Shown here: piece by piece, positions 24,594 through 33,627 of the stretch
Layout of the letters: each line of letters begins with the position of its first letter
Position numbering within the stretch: position 1 is the stretch's first letter
Origin: Bacteroidaceae bacterium
GTDB taxonomy: Bacteria; Bacteroidota; Bacteroidia; Bacteroidales; Bacteroidaceae
Assembly (NCBI GenBank): GCA_017633615.1
Contig: JAGBPB010000114.1
Location: 5,352 to 69,351 of the forward strand
Length of the DNA: 64,000 nucleotides
Direction of reading: 5' to 3'
Notes under the pieces: generated by a model
What the model was told of the DNA's origin: nothing
The model's input: only the letters and a program-made list of their open reading frames with translations
Databases searched by the model: none
Program-made: the position numbers and the translations under genes

Positions 24594-26120
24594 TCAATGC
24601 TTGAAATGACGGAATCCGGTCATGACCATAGTCATGTCATGCTGCTCGCAGTAGTCAATTGACTCCTGGTCACGAACAGAACCTCCCGGATGTATTACAT
24701 TCTTGACGCCGGCCTTGTCAGCCAGCTCCACGCAATCGGGGAACGGGAAGAAGGCGTCACTTGCCATTGCGGCACCATCCAGAGTGAATCCGAACCCGTG
24801 AGCCTTCTCAACAGCCTGCTTGAGGGCATCTACACGTGATGTCTGTCCAACACCGCTGGCCAGCAGCTGCTTGCCGCGTGCAAATACTATTGAGTTGCTC
24901 TTGCTGTTCTTTACAATCTTGTTTGCAAAAAGCATATCCTCAATCTCAGCATCAGTAGGCTTGCGTGAAGTTACCAGTTTGAGTTCATCGGGAGTCTCAA
25001 TCTTGGTATCCTTATCCTGCACCAGCACGCCGTTCAAGGCTGAACGAACCAGTTTGACCGGCAGTTTCTGTTCCTTGCGGATAAGAATGATGCGGTTCTT
25101 CTTCTGACCAAGTATCTCCAGAGCGTCAAAGTCATAGTCAGGAGCGATGATTACCTCAAAGAATATCTTGTTTATCTCCTCAGCAGTAGCCTTGTCAATG
25201 GGGGCATTGGCCACCAGCACGCCGCCGAATGCCGATACGGGATCACCGGCCAGGGCATCTTTCCATGCCTCAAGCAATGTGGGACGTGAAGCTACACCGC
25301 AAGCGTTGTTGTGCTTGAGGATAGCGAATGTGGTCTCTGAGAACTCATCAATCAGGTCAATGGCAGCATTGATATCAAGCAGGTTGTTGTAAGATATCTC
25401 CTTTCCGTGAACCTGGTCAAACATAGCATCCAGATCACCGTGGAAAACGCCTTTCTGATGGGGGTTCTCACCGTAGCGCATAGCCTTGTGACCATCCAGT
25501 GCCAGACGGAAATGGTCCTCTTCTTCATCACCGGCAAACCAGTTGTATATGCAGCTGTCATAGTATGATGAAACCGCAAATGCCTCCTTGGCAAACCAGC
25601 GGCGCTCCTCAAGGGTTGTCTCAGCGCCACGCTCGTTAAGGATATCAAGCAGGGGCTTGTACTGATCCTTGCTGGCCACGATAACAGAGTCATTGAAATT
25701 CTTGGCTCCGGCACGGATAAGTGAGATACCGCCTATATCAATCTTCTCAATGATATCAGCATCCTCAGCGCCAGATTTAACGGTATCCTCAAAGGGATAG
25801 AGATCCACAATCACTAGGTCTATTTCAGGGATGTCATAGCTGCGCATCTGAGCCATGTCATTCTCCTCCTCACGACGGCCCAGAATACCGCCGAAAATCT
25901 TGGGATGAAGGGTCTTGACGCGACCGCCCAGGATAGACGGATAACCTGTAAGTTCCTCTACAGCCTGGCACGGTACACCAAGCGATTCAATGAAGCGCTG
26001 GGTTCCGCCGGTAGAAATAAGTTTGACACCCTCCTGGTGAAGCTTGCTGATGATCTCGTCAAGGCCGTCCTTATGGAAGACCGATATCAGAGCTGATGAA
26101 ATTCTCTTTGTCTCGGACAT
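24594..26120 (-). CDS. purH: Bifunctional AICAR formyltransferase/IMP cyclohydrolase PurH
   Basis: Catalyses the last two steps of IMP synthesis. The 508 residues start with the MGS-like IMP cyclohydrolase domain (ISVFHKDGLDEII, LISTGGTQRFIE, GYPSILGGRVKTLHPKIFGG). The formyltransferase domain follows (LRYGENPHQ-like MRYGENPHQKGVF, NNLLDINAA, KHNNACGVA, ASDAFFPFPD, VIHPGGSVRDQE). First gene of the purH-mreBCD-mrdA-rodA run, a common Bacteroidales arrangement. No exact TAnnTTTG box is seen upstream (26121-26312). Confidence 0.96.
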   Translation of the reverse strand: MSETKRISSALISVFHKDGLDEIISKLHQEGVKLISTGGTQRFIESLGVPCQAVEELTGYPSILGGRVKTLHPKIFGGILGRREEENDMAQMRSYDIPEIDLVIVDLYPFEDTVKSGAEDADIIEKIDIGGISLIRAGAKNFNDSVIVASKDQYKPLLDILNERGAETTLEERRWFAKEAFAVSSYYDSCIYNWFAGDEEEDHFRLALDGHKAMRYGENPHQKGVFHGDLDAMFDQVHGKEISYNNLLDINAAIDLIDEFSETTFAILKHNNACGVASRPTLLEAWKDALAGDPVSAFGGVLVANAPIDKATAEEINKIFFEVIIAPDYDFDALEILGQKKNRIILIRKEQKLPVKLVRSALNGVLVQDKDTKIETPDELKLVTSRKPTDAEIEDMLFANKIVKNSKSNSIVFARGKQLLASGVGQTSRVDALKQAVEKAHGFGFTLDGAAMASDAFFPFPDCVELADKAGVKNVIHPGGSVRDQESIDYCEQHDMTMVMTGFRHFKH

Positions 26121-26312
26121 TGTTTTTATAGGATTATCGGTTTAATCAATATTTTGCGCGAAATTAACAAAATCCCCCTACTATAACAATAATATAAAGA
26201 GCAAATAGTGAACAAAATAATTAATAAAACTAAAACAGAACGTAAACTGAAACAAAATCCATATCTTAGCGCACAAATGCATTACTAACCATTGTTTTTT
26301 TACAAGACCACT

Positions 26313-27254
26313 ATGGATAGAAGGGATTTCCTCAAGACTTTGGCAGCAGCCGGAGCACTCGTAACAGTAAAGAGTAGCGGAATGATGGACGTTATGGCAA
26401 GCACCGTGCCGTCAAGCGCCACCGCCGACGGCAATGCCGATCTTGCCGCAATCATGAACGGTGAACCTGCTGCGATGCTGGAGGCCGCAATGAAAGAGTT
26501 GGGCGGCATAAGCCGTTTCATCAAGAAAGGCGATAAGATTGTAATCAAACCCAATATAGGCTGGGACCGCACCCCTGAACTGGCAGGCAACACTAATCCT
26601 GACCTGCTTGAAGCACTCATCAGGATGTGCCAGGATGCCGGTGCAGCTGAAATCAAAGTGTTTGACCACACCTGTGACAACTGGAGCCGCTGCTATGACC
26701 ATAGCGGGATTGAGGCTATGGTCAAGAAAGTGGGAGCCACAATGGTTCCTGCCCATGAGCAGTCATACTATCAGAACGTTGAAATACCGGGTGCCAAGAC
26801 TCTTAAGAACGCCATGGTGCACAAGGCTATAATAGAATGTGACAAGTGGATTAACGTACCTGTTCTCAAGAACCACGGTGGAGCCCTCATGACCTGCGCC
26901 ATGAAGAACCACATGGGCATTGTTTGGGACCGCCGCGCTTTCCACTCCCGCGGACTGCACCAGTGTATAGCCGATATCTGCACCTACAAGCCTGCCGTAC
27001 TGCACATAGTTGATGCATACCGCACCCTGGCCACCAACGGTCCTCAGGGGCGCAGCGCAAGTGATGTGGTACTCACCAAGGCCCTGTTTGCATCACCTGA
27101 TATCGTAGCCGTTGATACCGCTGCCGGCAAGTTCTTTACCGGTATAAACAAGAACATCAAGTTTGAGGATATTGAGCACATCCCTGACGGTCAGAAACTG
27201 GGACTGGGCACAATGGATCTGGAATCACTCAACGTTAAGAGAGTAAGGCTCTGA
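26313..27254 (+). CDS. Tat-exported DUF362 protein
   Basis: From ATG 26313 the protein has 313 residues and begins with a twin-arginine signal (MDRRDFLKTLAAAGALV), so it is probably exported folded. The body matches DUF362: KIVIKPNIGWDR, the NPDLLEALI helix, a WINVPVLKNHGG block and CAMKNHMGIVWDR. DUF362 is of unknown function and often sits with ferredoxin-like modules. Its stop overlaps by one base the ATG of the next gene, a membrane ferredoxin fusion, which suggests an electron-transfer partnership. No metal site can be assigned with confidence. Confidence 0.85.
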   Translation: MDRRDFLKTLAAAGALVTVKSSGMMDVMASTVPSSATADGNADLAAIMNGEPAAMLEAAMKELGGISRFIKKGDKIVIKPNIGWDRTPELAGNTNPDLLEALIRMCQDAGAAEIKVFDHTCDNWSRCYDHSGIEAMVKKVGATMVPAHEQSYYQNVEIPGAKTLKNAMVHKAIIECDKWINVPVLKNHGGALMTCAMKNHMGIVWDRRAFHSRGLHQCIADICTYKPAVLHIVDAYRTLATNGPQGRSASDVVLTKALFASPDIVAVDTAAGKFFTGINKNIKFEDIEHIPDGQKLGLGTMDLESLNVKRVRL

Positions 27255-28750
27255 TGCTACGTAAGATAAGAACGGTGTTGGCCATTGCGGTCATCACCAT
27301 ACTGACCTTCGGGTTCATAGATTTTGCGGGAATCATTGACAACCCGCTGTTGCAGAAAATACAGTTCGGACCGGCCCTGCTCTCACTGAGCATAGTGACA
27401 TTGGTTTGTCTCATTGCAGCCACCCTTTTGCTGGGCAGACTATACTGCTCCGTAATCTGTCCGCTTGGCATATTCCAGGATTTCTTCAACTGGTTGTCAA
27501 AGAAATTTGATAAGAAAAAGAAATACGGATACAAGCCTGAACGCCCCTGGCTGCGCTGGGCAGTATTGGTTGCGCTCATCATAGCCTGGCTATGCGGATT
27601 CACCTTCCTGGTAGGTCTGCTTGAACCGTACAGCGCATACGGACGTATGGCCGATGAACTGTTCCGTCCTGTGTATCTTTTTGGTAACAACCTGCTTGCA
27701 GCTATATCCGAGAAAACAGGTAACTACCGTTTCTTCAAAGTGCTGATATCACTCAAGTCTTTAGCCGCATTCGTGGTGGCAATACTCACACTACTGGTGA
27801 TAGGACACTTCTCATACCACTACGGACGCACCTGGTGCAACACTATCTGCCCAGTAGGCACTTTGTTGGGATTTTTCTCAAGATTCTCACTCCTGCGCAT
27901 ACGTATTGACAAGGACAAGTGCAACCACTGCCTGGCCTGCCAGCGCAAGTGCAAGGCATACTGCATAGATTCTGCCAACCAAAAGATTGACTACTCTCGC
28001 TGCGTTGACTGTTTTGACTGTATTGATGCCTGCAAGCAGAAAGCCATATACTACGGCCCGGTAAAATGCAGCAGAAATCCAAAAGAGAATCCTGAAACTG
28101 ACACTGTTGATGAATCAAAACGCCAGTTCCTGAAATCAACACTGGCAATTGCCGCTCTTGCTCCTGCTGCACTTGAGGCCAAGGTTACGGGTAAGAAAGA
28201 CGAGCGTGTACCCATGTCTCCTCCCGGATCCGTAAGCCACAGGAATCTGCTGCAGCACTGCACCGCCTGCCATCTGTGCGTAAGCAAATGCCCCAGCCAT
28301 GTACTTAAGCCTGCAGGCCTGGAATACGGATTAGGCGGAATGATGCAGCCTGTAATGAAATTTGATGACGGTTACTGCAACTATGACTGCAATCTCTGCA
28401 GCCAGGTCTGCCCCGCCGGCGCCATCAGGCCCCTTACAGTAGATGAGAAGCATCACACTCAGCCCGGACGCGTGGTATTCAACAAGGACATCTGCGTAGT
28501 GAACGTGAATCGCACCAGCTGCGGCGCCTGCGCTGAGCACTGCCCCGTACAGGCCATCCACATGGTTCCGTTTATAGGTGGTCTGACCATACCGGAAACT
28601 ACGCCTGAACTATGTGTAGGATGCGGCGGATGCGAATTCATCTGCCCCGTCAAGGCTGTGCACATTGAGGGAAACCCCATTCACCTCACTGCAAAGGAAC
28701 CGGATCAGGACTCAAACATCCAAACTCAGGATTTCGATTTTGGTTTCTGA
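27254..28750 (+). CDS. NapH-NapG-like polyferredoxin membrane fusion with an internal Tat-like signal
   Basis: A 498-residue iron-sulfur protein. Residues 1-200 are a NapH/CcoG-like membrane part with CSVICPLG (65-72) and CNTICPVG (195-202). Cytoplasmic-type ferredoxin cysteines follow (CNHCLACQRKC, CVDCFDCIDAC, about 223-260). Residues 288-310 (SKRQFLKSTLAIAALAP) look like an internal twin-arginine signal with KR, as at the start of NapG-type ferredoxins. After it come four more Cys clusters (CTACHLCVSKCP, CNYDCNLCSQVCP, CGACAEHCP, CVGCGGCEFICP). The layout suggests quinol-side electron transfer across the membrane to periplasmic clusters, with DUF362 as possible partner. The electron donor and acceptor are unknown. 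Its stop abuts that of the convergent gene. Confidence 0.85.
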   Translation: MLRKIRTVLAIAVITILTFGFIDFAGIIDNPLLQKIQFGPALLSLSIVTLVCLIAATLLLGRLYCSVICPLGIFQDFFNWLSKKFDKKKKYGYKPERPWLRWAVLVALIIAWLCGFTFLVGLLEPYSAYGRMADELFRPVYLFGNNLLAAISEKTGNYRFFKVLISLKSLAAFVVAILTLLVIGHFSYHYGRTWCNTICPVGTLLGFFSRFSLLRIRIDKDKCNHCLACQRKCKAYCIDSANQKIDYSRCVDCFDCIDACKQKAIYYGPVKCSRNPKENPETDTVDESKRQFLKSTLAIAALAPAALEAKVTGKKDERVPMSPPGSVSHRNLLQHCTACHLCVSKCPSHVLKPAGLEYGLGGMMQPVMKFDDGYCNYDCNLCSQVCPAGAIRPLTVDEKHHTQPGRVVFNKDICVVNVNRTSCGACAEHCPVQAIHMVPFIGGLTIPETTPELCVGCGGCEFICPVKAVHIEGNPIHLTAKEPDQDSNIQTQDFDFGF

Positions 28751-29887
28751 TTATTCTCTAAAGAAGAGGAGTACTGGATTGGAGTCCGCGGTAATGGTGG
28801 GGAATAGGGATTTTAAGCGCTCGCTGTCCTGAATCATGCCTGCGTCATAGAACCCCACCAGGGTGCCGTTGTAACAGCCTACCAGGTACGGGAAAGGCTC
28901 CTTGATCGCTTTCAGCTGATTGAACTCACTGGTGTAAACGTACATGCGGTATGTAGTCCAAGTGCTCTTATCAACAAATACCATCATCAGGTTGGCACCA
29001 TAGTTGGTATTCACAAAATAGAGGAACCGGGGAGTTTCCAGATATCCGCATTTGGTGTATTCCTTTTCCGGGTTTGAGTAGACTTTGTCATTATGCCTCA
29101 TCTCATCGGGAATGACAATATCAGTAGTCATGCGGCAGGTCACTGATATAGTATCGGCCGAGTAATGATAGAACTTGTCATTATCCTCAATCCCCATAAA
29201 ACCTATCACACCGTTACCAATGTGATTAAGATAGGGGTTATTGATGCTTACGTGTGCAAATTCCGGGTCAAATTCAACCAACTGTTTAAGGAACTTGCCT
29301 TCAGAATCCGTACGCCAGAGACCCCGGCGGTAATCCTTGACGGAGTATTTTATAGGATTGCAAAAGAGCAGGTCGCCATTGGGCAGAACCGCAAAATCTG
29401 TTACGTAATCCTCTATATCCACCTGGCGTTTCAGATTGCCTTCAAAATCATATATGAAAACTCTGTTAGCATGGTCATCCAGGATATAGAGTTCATTCTT
29501 TTCAGGGAGAATATCAAAACGTCCTATCCGCCTGTAGTTTCCGTAACCCTTTCCCTGACGGTCAAAACGGCTCAGGAACTTACCGCTACTGTTGAACAGG
29601 AACAGTCTGTCAGCAGAACGGACTATAATGGTATCACCGAATGACACCACTTCATCAACAGAAGGAATAATGCTTTCAATCCCGGCATTATCAAGATACA
29701 CAGTATCCACGCGTGCAAACATGCTGGACATGATAGGATACTCCGTTGGCTCATCATGAAGAAGCGGAGCATATATCTCATGCAAGCATTCGGTGCAGAC
29801 CTTCTTACCTCCCTTGCAACCGGGCAGAATGAAAAGGACAAGCATGAATGAGCACAACCTCATTACATTTTTAAGGTTTGACTGCAT
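28751..29887 (-). CDS. Six-bladed beta-propeller lipoprotein
   Basis: A 378-residue lipoprotein with lipobox LPGC (FMLVLFILPGCKGGKK). The mature part fits the Bacteroidales 6-bladed propeller family: RLFLFNSSGKFLSRFDRQGK, FDILPEKNELYILDDHANRV, VFIYDFEGNLKRQV and DFAVLPNGDLLF are successive blade strands. Binding partner and role are unknown. It stands alone with its own promoter and ends flush against the NapH-NapG-like gene. The propeller gene at 55935 belongs to the same broad family. Confidence 0.8.
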   Translation of the reverse strand: MQSNLKNVMRLCSFMLVLFILPGCKGGKKVCTECLHEIYAPLLHDEPTEYPIMSSMFARVDTVYLDNAGIESIIPSVDEVVSFGDTIIVRSADRLFLFNSSGKFLSRFDRQGKGYGNYRRIGRFDILPEKNELYILDDHANRVFIYDFEGNLKRQVDIEDYVTDFAVLPNGDLLFCNPIKYSVKDYRRGLWRTDSEGKFLKQLVEFDPEFAHVSINNPYLNHIGNGVIGFMGIEDNDKFYHYSADTISVTCRMTTDIVIPDEMRHNDKVYSNPEKEYTKCGYLETPRFLYFVNTNYGANLMMVFVDKSTWTTYRMYVYTSEFNQLKAIKEPFPYLVGCYNGTLVGFYDAGMIQDSERLKSLFPTITADSNPVLLFFRE

Positions 29888-29909
29888 ACCTTTGTTCGTT
29901 ACGCGGTAG

Positions 29910-29917
29910 CAAAGTTA
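29910..29917 (-). promoter_or_regulatory. Candidate -7 box for the propeller lipoprotein gene
   Basis: TAACTTTG on the minus strand, an exact TAnnTTTG match 22 bp before the ATG at 29887. A TTTG (29940-29943) lies 22 bp further upstream. Confidence 0.5.
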
Positions 29918-29950
29918 CATAACCATACGCAATAATTAACAAATTTTTTC

Positions 29951-29981
29951 AAAAAAAGAGCCGATTCTTCTCAGAACCGGC
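29951..29981 (-). terminator. Rho-independent terminator of the GPH transporter gene
   Basis: On the minus strand a nine-pair stem (29973-29981 with 29960-29968, one G-U pair, 4-nt loop) is followed by a run of seven T (29951-29957). It lies 25 bp after the transporter stop. Confidence 0.8.
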
Positions 29982-30005
29982 CCCTTTGTGTATTGGAGAA
30001 AATGA

Positions 30006-31406
30006 TTATTTCTTGGCATTATGCCTAGCCTCAATCTCCTGGTTCATCTCATCCAGTCTCTCGTCAGTAAGAGGATACTTGAATACCAGATATCCGACAA
30101 CTACAAGAAGAACAGCAGGAATGATGGTTGTAAAGATAAGGATTGCATTCTGTACAGTGGGATTATAATCACTCAGGTGAGTATAATAAGCATTTACCGG
30201 TGCGCTGATAAATGATGCCAGGAACACAACGATAAAGATGCTCAGTACCAGCTGCAGGCACTTGTTTGCCTTGAACTCCTGCCACATTTCACCAAATGAA
30301 ACAGGCTTTTCAGGAGTGGTGGTAATGTTCTCCTTGCTGCCCATGAAGCAGAGTGTAAGCAAAACAAAACCTACTATTGCAAAGATGCATGTTACAGTGA
30401 ACCATGCCTTAGGATCTGTAGGCAGTGCTGACTCCTCGCTGGCCAGGTTGAAACCGATCAGACCCATGACCCAAGGAGTGATGAAACCGGCAAGAGAGAA
30501 ACCTGCCTTGAAAGCAACACCGGCCAGAGCGTTAACGGTAGCGGCAGGACGGTTTCCGGTACGATACTCGGCATCAGTGATTACTTCAGGAACCAGCGCC
30601 CACATAAGTGAACCTACCAGCAGACCCACACCGGTCAGAACCTTGGCACCCTGAACGATTATATTGCAATTCTGAACATCAAAGAACTTACCGATGATGA
30701 ACAGTGTGATGAATCCTACAAGACCTACACAGAGAAGCAGGTAATAAAGTCCCTTCTTTCCGAACAGTTTCTTTAAAACCGGGAGTAAAGGCAGGATGAT
30801 GAATGCAGGAATTGTACCGATTGCCATAAATACAGCCTGATTCCAGTCAACAGCAATACCCACGCACATTGCAAGTCCGATGGGGAAGCCGGCCTGAACT
30901 ACGATCTGACCGATGTTGGCGCAAACCATACGGGTTGAAGTAAGGATAAGAACCTCATCGTTGTCACGGGTCATAGAGGCCATGATAGAGCCGTAAGGAA
31001 TATTCACTACTGAGTAGATCATGCTGAGCAGGGTGTAGCTGACGGTAGCGTAGACAATCTTCCAAGTCATAGCCCAAGTAGCTACTGTGGGGAGCATCAG
31101 GAAGCATGCTGCAACAGTAAGAGGAATACCGCCATAAAGAAGGTATGTACGATACTTTCCTAATTTAGGATTGTGGTTATCAATGTATTTTCCAACTACG
31201 GGACTCCAGAAACAGTCCAAAAGTCTTACTGCAAGAATAAGTCCGCTTACAAATCCGGGATTGATTTTGAGAACCGTACACAAGTACAGCATCAAGAAAC
31301 ATGCAACAGTCTGGAAAATCAGATTCTGAGCAAGGTCACCTGAACCGAAACCGATTCTCTGGCCCCAACTCAGTTTGTAATAACCGTTTTTTACTTCGTT
31401 TGCCAT
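30006..31406 (-). CDS. GPH-family glycoside/pentoside/hexuronide:cation symporter (MFS)
   Basis: From ATG 31406 the protein has 466 residues and about twelve membrane segments. The start LSWGQRIGFGSGDLAQNLIF, followed by VRLLDCFWSPVVGKYIDN and PKLGKYRTYLLYGGIPL, is typical of the MelB/XynB-type GPH family, which imports sugars with Na+ or H+. The substrate cannot be told and no glycoside hydrolase lies next to it. The longer reading frame to 31469 was rejected because a promoter-like box lies at 31457-31464. It has its own terminator. Confidence 0.88.
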   Translation of the reverse strand: MANEVKNGYYKLSWGQRIGFGSGDLAQNLIFQTVACFLMLYLCTVLKINPGFVSGLILAVRLLDCFWSPVVGKYIDNHNPKLGKYRTYLLYGGIPLTVAACFLMLPTVATWAMTWKIVYATVSYTLLSMIYSVVNIPYGSIMASMTRDNDEVLILTSTRMVCANIGQIVVQAGFPIGLAMCVGIAVDWNQAVFMAIGTIPAFIILPLLPVLKKLFGKKGLYYLLLCVGLVGFITLFIIGKFFDVQNCNIIVQGAKVLTGVGLLVGSLMWALVPEVITDAEYRTGNRPAATVNALAGVAFKAGFSLAGFITPWVMGLIGFNLASEESALPTDPKAWFTVTCIFAIVGFVLLTLCFMGSKENITTTPEKPVSFGEMWQEFKANKCLQLVLSIFIVVFLASFISAPVNAYYTHLSDYNPTVQNAILIFTTIIPAVLLVVVGYLVFKYPLTDERLDEMNQEIEARHNAKK

Positions 31407-31456
31407 AAATAAGTATTTATTGATTAATAATTTTGGTTTATCGTTTTTTGAGTTCA

Positions 31457-31464
31457 CAAACTTA
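31457..31464 (-). promoter_or_regulatory. Candidate -7 box for the GPH transporter gene
   Basis: TAAGTTTG on the minus strand matches TAnnTTTG, 50 bp before the chosen ATG at 31406. No clear -33 element. Confidence 0.4.
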
Positions 31465-31500
31465 CACAAAAAATCGGTTTTTCATGTAAGTAAGCTCCAT

Positions 31501-33150
31501 TTATTGCCCTGTCTCCATATACTTGACCGCCCTCTGTATGGTCTCGTCCAGCTCCTGGATTACCTGATAATAGGCATTCATACCCCAGATAAGACGGGCT
31601 ATTGAAGCCTTTAGCTGGGCCTTGTATATGGTTAGACACGCCTGATACTGCTCTTCATCAAACTCTACACCGGCATCCTGGGCCTTGCTCTGGAACAGGC
31701 GCAAGACATCTGTGCCTATCTCATAGCCTCTGTTGAACTCCTCAAAAGTCCTGAACCGGCGCTGGAGCATACGGCGGTTGCGCTCGGTATATTGCATGGC
31801 CGTGTTCAGCACCACGTTCTTGGCGGTTACGTTGCGGTAATACTGGTTGGTACGTGTGGTGTCAAGCGGAACAAAGATATCAGGCATGATACCACCGCCT
31901 CCATATACGGTACGGTGTCTTATCTTGGTGCTGTACTTGAGCGAATCCGGGAAATGGATACTGTCAGGATTGGTCAGTTCACCGTGATGCAGACGATCCA
32001 TGATATCATCACCATAATCCACATCTTTGCCGTACGGTTTCTGGATGCAACGGCCCACGGGTGTATAATACTTGGCAACAGTAAGGCGTATCAGAGAACC
32101 GTCATGAAACTCAATAGGACGCTGCACCAGACCCTTGCCGAATGAGCGGCGACCTATTATGGTACCGCGGTCCCAATCCTGTACCGCACCCGATACAATC
32201 TCACTGGCTGATGCTGAATACTCATCTATGAGCACCACCAGCTGGCCTTCACGGAAACGGCCGCGGCCATCGGCCATATATCCGCTCTTGGGTGAACGCC
32301 GTCCTTCTGTATAGACCACCATCTGGTCACGACCCAGGAACTCATTTGCTATGCCTACCGCAGCCATGAGCAGACCGCCTCCGTTACCCTGCAGGTCAAG
32401 AATAAGTGAGCGGGCGCCCTGCATGCGCAGGTCAGAGAGCTTGGTTTCAAACTCATCAACCGTAGTGGCGCCGAAGCTGGAAATCTTGATATAGCCCACA
32501 CCAGGCCTGATTATGTAAGCGGCATCGACAGTGTTTACGGGAATCTTGTCACGCACCACAATAAAGTGCAGCAACTCATTAACGCCGCGACGGCTGATAC
32601 CCAGATCTACCTTGGTTCCCTTGGGGCCGCGCAGACGTTTCATGATTGACTCCTGTGACATCTTAACGCCGGCTATGGCTGTATCATTCACGGTCACTAT
32701 GCGGTCACCGGCCATAATACCCACCTTCTCTGACGGACCGTCAGGGATAGGCTGGACTATGAAGAGTGTATCCTCAACCATATTGAACTGCACGCCAATG
32801 CCTTCAAATGAACCCATCAGGGTTTCACTTGTCTTGTCGTTCTCCTCAGGCGTAAGGTAAGTGGAGTGCGGATCAAGTTCCTCAAGCATACCTTTGATGG
32901 CCTGTTCAACTATCTTCTTTTCATCTACCTCCTCTACATAAAGAGCTGAGATAGCGCCCTCCGCCACAAGCAGTTTCTGCAGCTCAGCATCTATTGCGGT
33001 AGCCTGGGGCTGCATCTGGGGCTGAGGCTGGCGCGGAATCTGAGGCTGGGCCTGGCGCTGCGGTTGCGGCTGCACTATGCCCCTGCCCGGCTGAGCCGTA
33101 AGCATAAGCGGCATGATAAGCAAAGCAAGTAGTATATGTATCCTTTTCAT
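31501..33150 (-). CDS. ctpA: S41-family C-terminal processing peptidase
   Basis: Exported serine protease that trims C-termini of envelope proteins. The 549 residues have a signal peptide (MKRIHILLALLIMPLMLTA) and a low-complexity Pro/Gln linker of about 30 residues. A PDZ domain follows (GIGVQFNMVEDTLFIVQPIP, VGIMAGDRIVTVND), then the S41 catalytic core with YSASASEIVSGAVQD (nucleophile Ser) and GRRSFGKGLVQ (Lys). The Pro/Gln linker is unusually repetitive. Last gene of the run from 36749 (GNAT-like, parE, coaD, ctpA), five bases after coaD. Confidence 0.92.
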   Translation of the reverse strand: MKRIHILLALLIMPLMLTAQPGRGIVQPQPQRQAQPQIPRQPQPQMQPQATAIDAELQKLLVAEGAISALYVEEVDEKKIVEQAIKGMLEELDPHSTYLTPEENDKTSETLMGSFEGIGVQFNMVEDTLFIVQPIPDGPSEKVGIMAGDRIVTVNDTAIAGVKMSQESIMKRLRGPKGTKVDLGISRRGVNELLHFIVVRDKIPVNTVDAAYIIRPGVGYIKISSFGATTVDEFETKLSDLRMQGARSLILDLQGNGGGLLMAAVGIANEFLGRDQMVVYTEGRRSPKSGYMADGRGRFREGQLVVLIDEYSASASEIVSGAVQDWDRGTIIGRRSFGKGLVQRPIEFHDGSLIRLTVAKYYTPVGRCIQKPYGKDVDYGDDIMDRLHHGELTNPDSIHFPDSLKYSTKIRHRTVYGGGGIMPDIFVPLDTTRTNQYYRNVTAKNVVLNTAMQYTERNRRMLQRRFRTFEEFNRGYEIGTDVLRLFQSKAQDAGVEFDEEQYQACLTIYKAQLKASIARLIWGMNAYYQVIQELDETIQRAVKYMETGQ

Positions 33151-33155
33151 ATTAT

Positions 33156-33611
33156 TCAGAGATATTGTTTGAATGTATCTATCATCAACTCATCGGCATT
33201 ACGTCCAAATGAGATAAGCTCACGCACCAGGCTGCTGCTCACGTGCTGGACGGCGGGACTTGAGACCAACAGAACTGTCTCAACACCCTCAATTGAACGG
33301 TTAATGTCCGCCAGATTGCGTTCCTTGTCATAATCCGTAACGGAACGGATGCCACGAAGTATGGCGTCACACCCGTTTTCACGAACTGCATCAACCGTAA
33401 GGCCCTTATACTCTATTACGCTGATACGGGAGTAGCCTTTATAGTAGTTACGGATAGCCTCCATACGCTGTTCACTGCTGAACAGAGGCTTTTTCTCTTC
33501 ATTGATGCCCACGGCTATCACCACCTCGCAACCAAGATTGAGGGCACGCTCCACAAGGTCTGCATGTCCTATCGTGAAGGGGTCAAATGACCCTGGAAAA
33601 AACAGTTTCAT
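33156..33611 (-). CDS. coaD: Phosphopantetheine adenylyltransferase CoaD
   Basis: Fourth step of coenzyme A synthesis. From ATG 33611 the protein has 151 residues, the normal length. It starts MKLFFPGSFDPFTIGHADLV with the nucleotidyltransferase HxGH-like TIGH, and has ILRGIRSVTDYDKE and the C-terminal SSSLVRELISFG. A longer reading frame to 33656 runs back into parE and was not chosen. It lies between parE and ctpA with gaps of 16 and 5 bases. Confidence 0.94.
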   Translation of the reverse strand: MKLFFPGSFDPFTIGHADLVERALNLGCEVVIAVGINEEKKPLFSSEQRMEAIRNYYKGYSRISVIEYKGLTVDAVRENGCDAILRGIRSVTDYDKERNLADINRSIEGVETVLLVSSPAVQHVSSSLVRELISFGRNADELMIDTFKQYL

Positions 33612-33627
33612 AATTCCTTTTTTCTGA

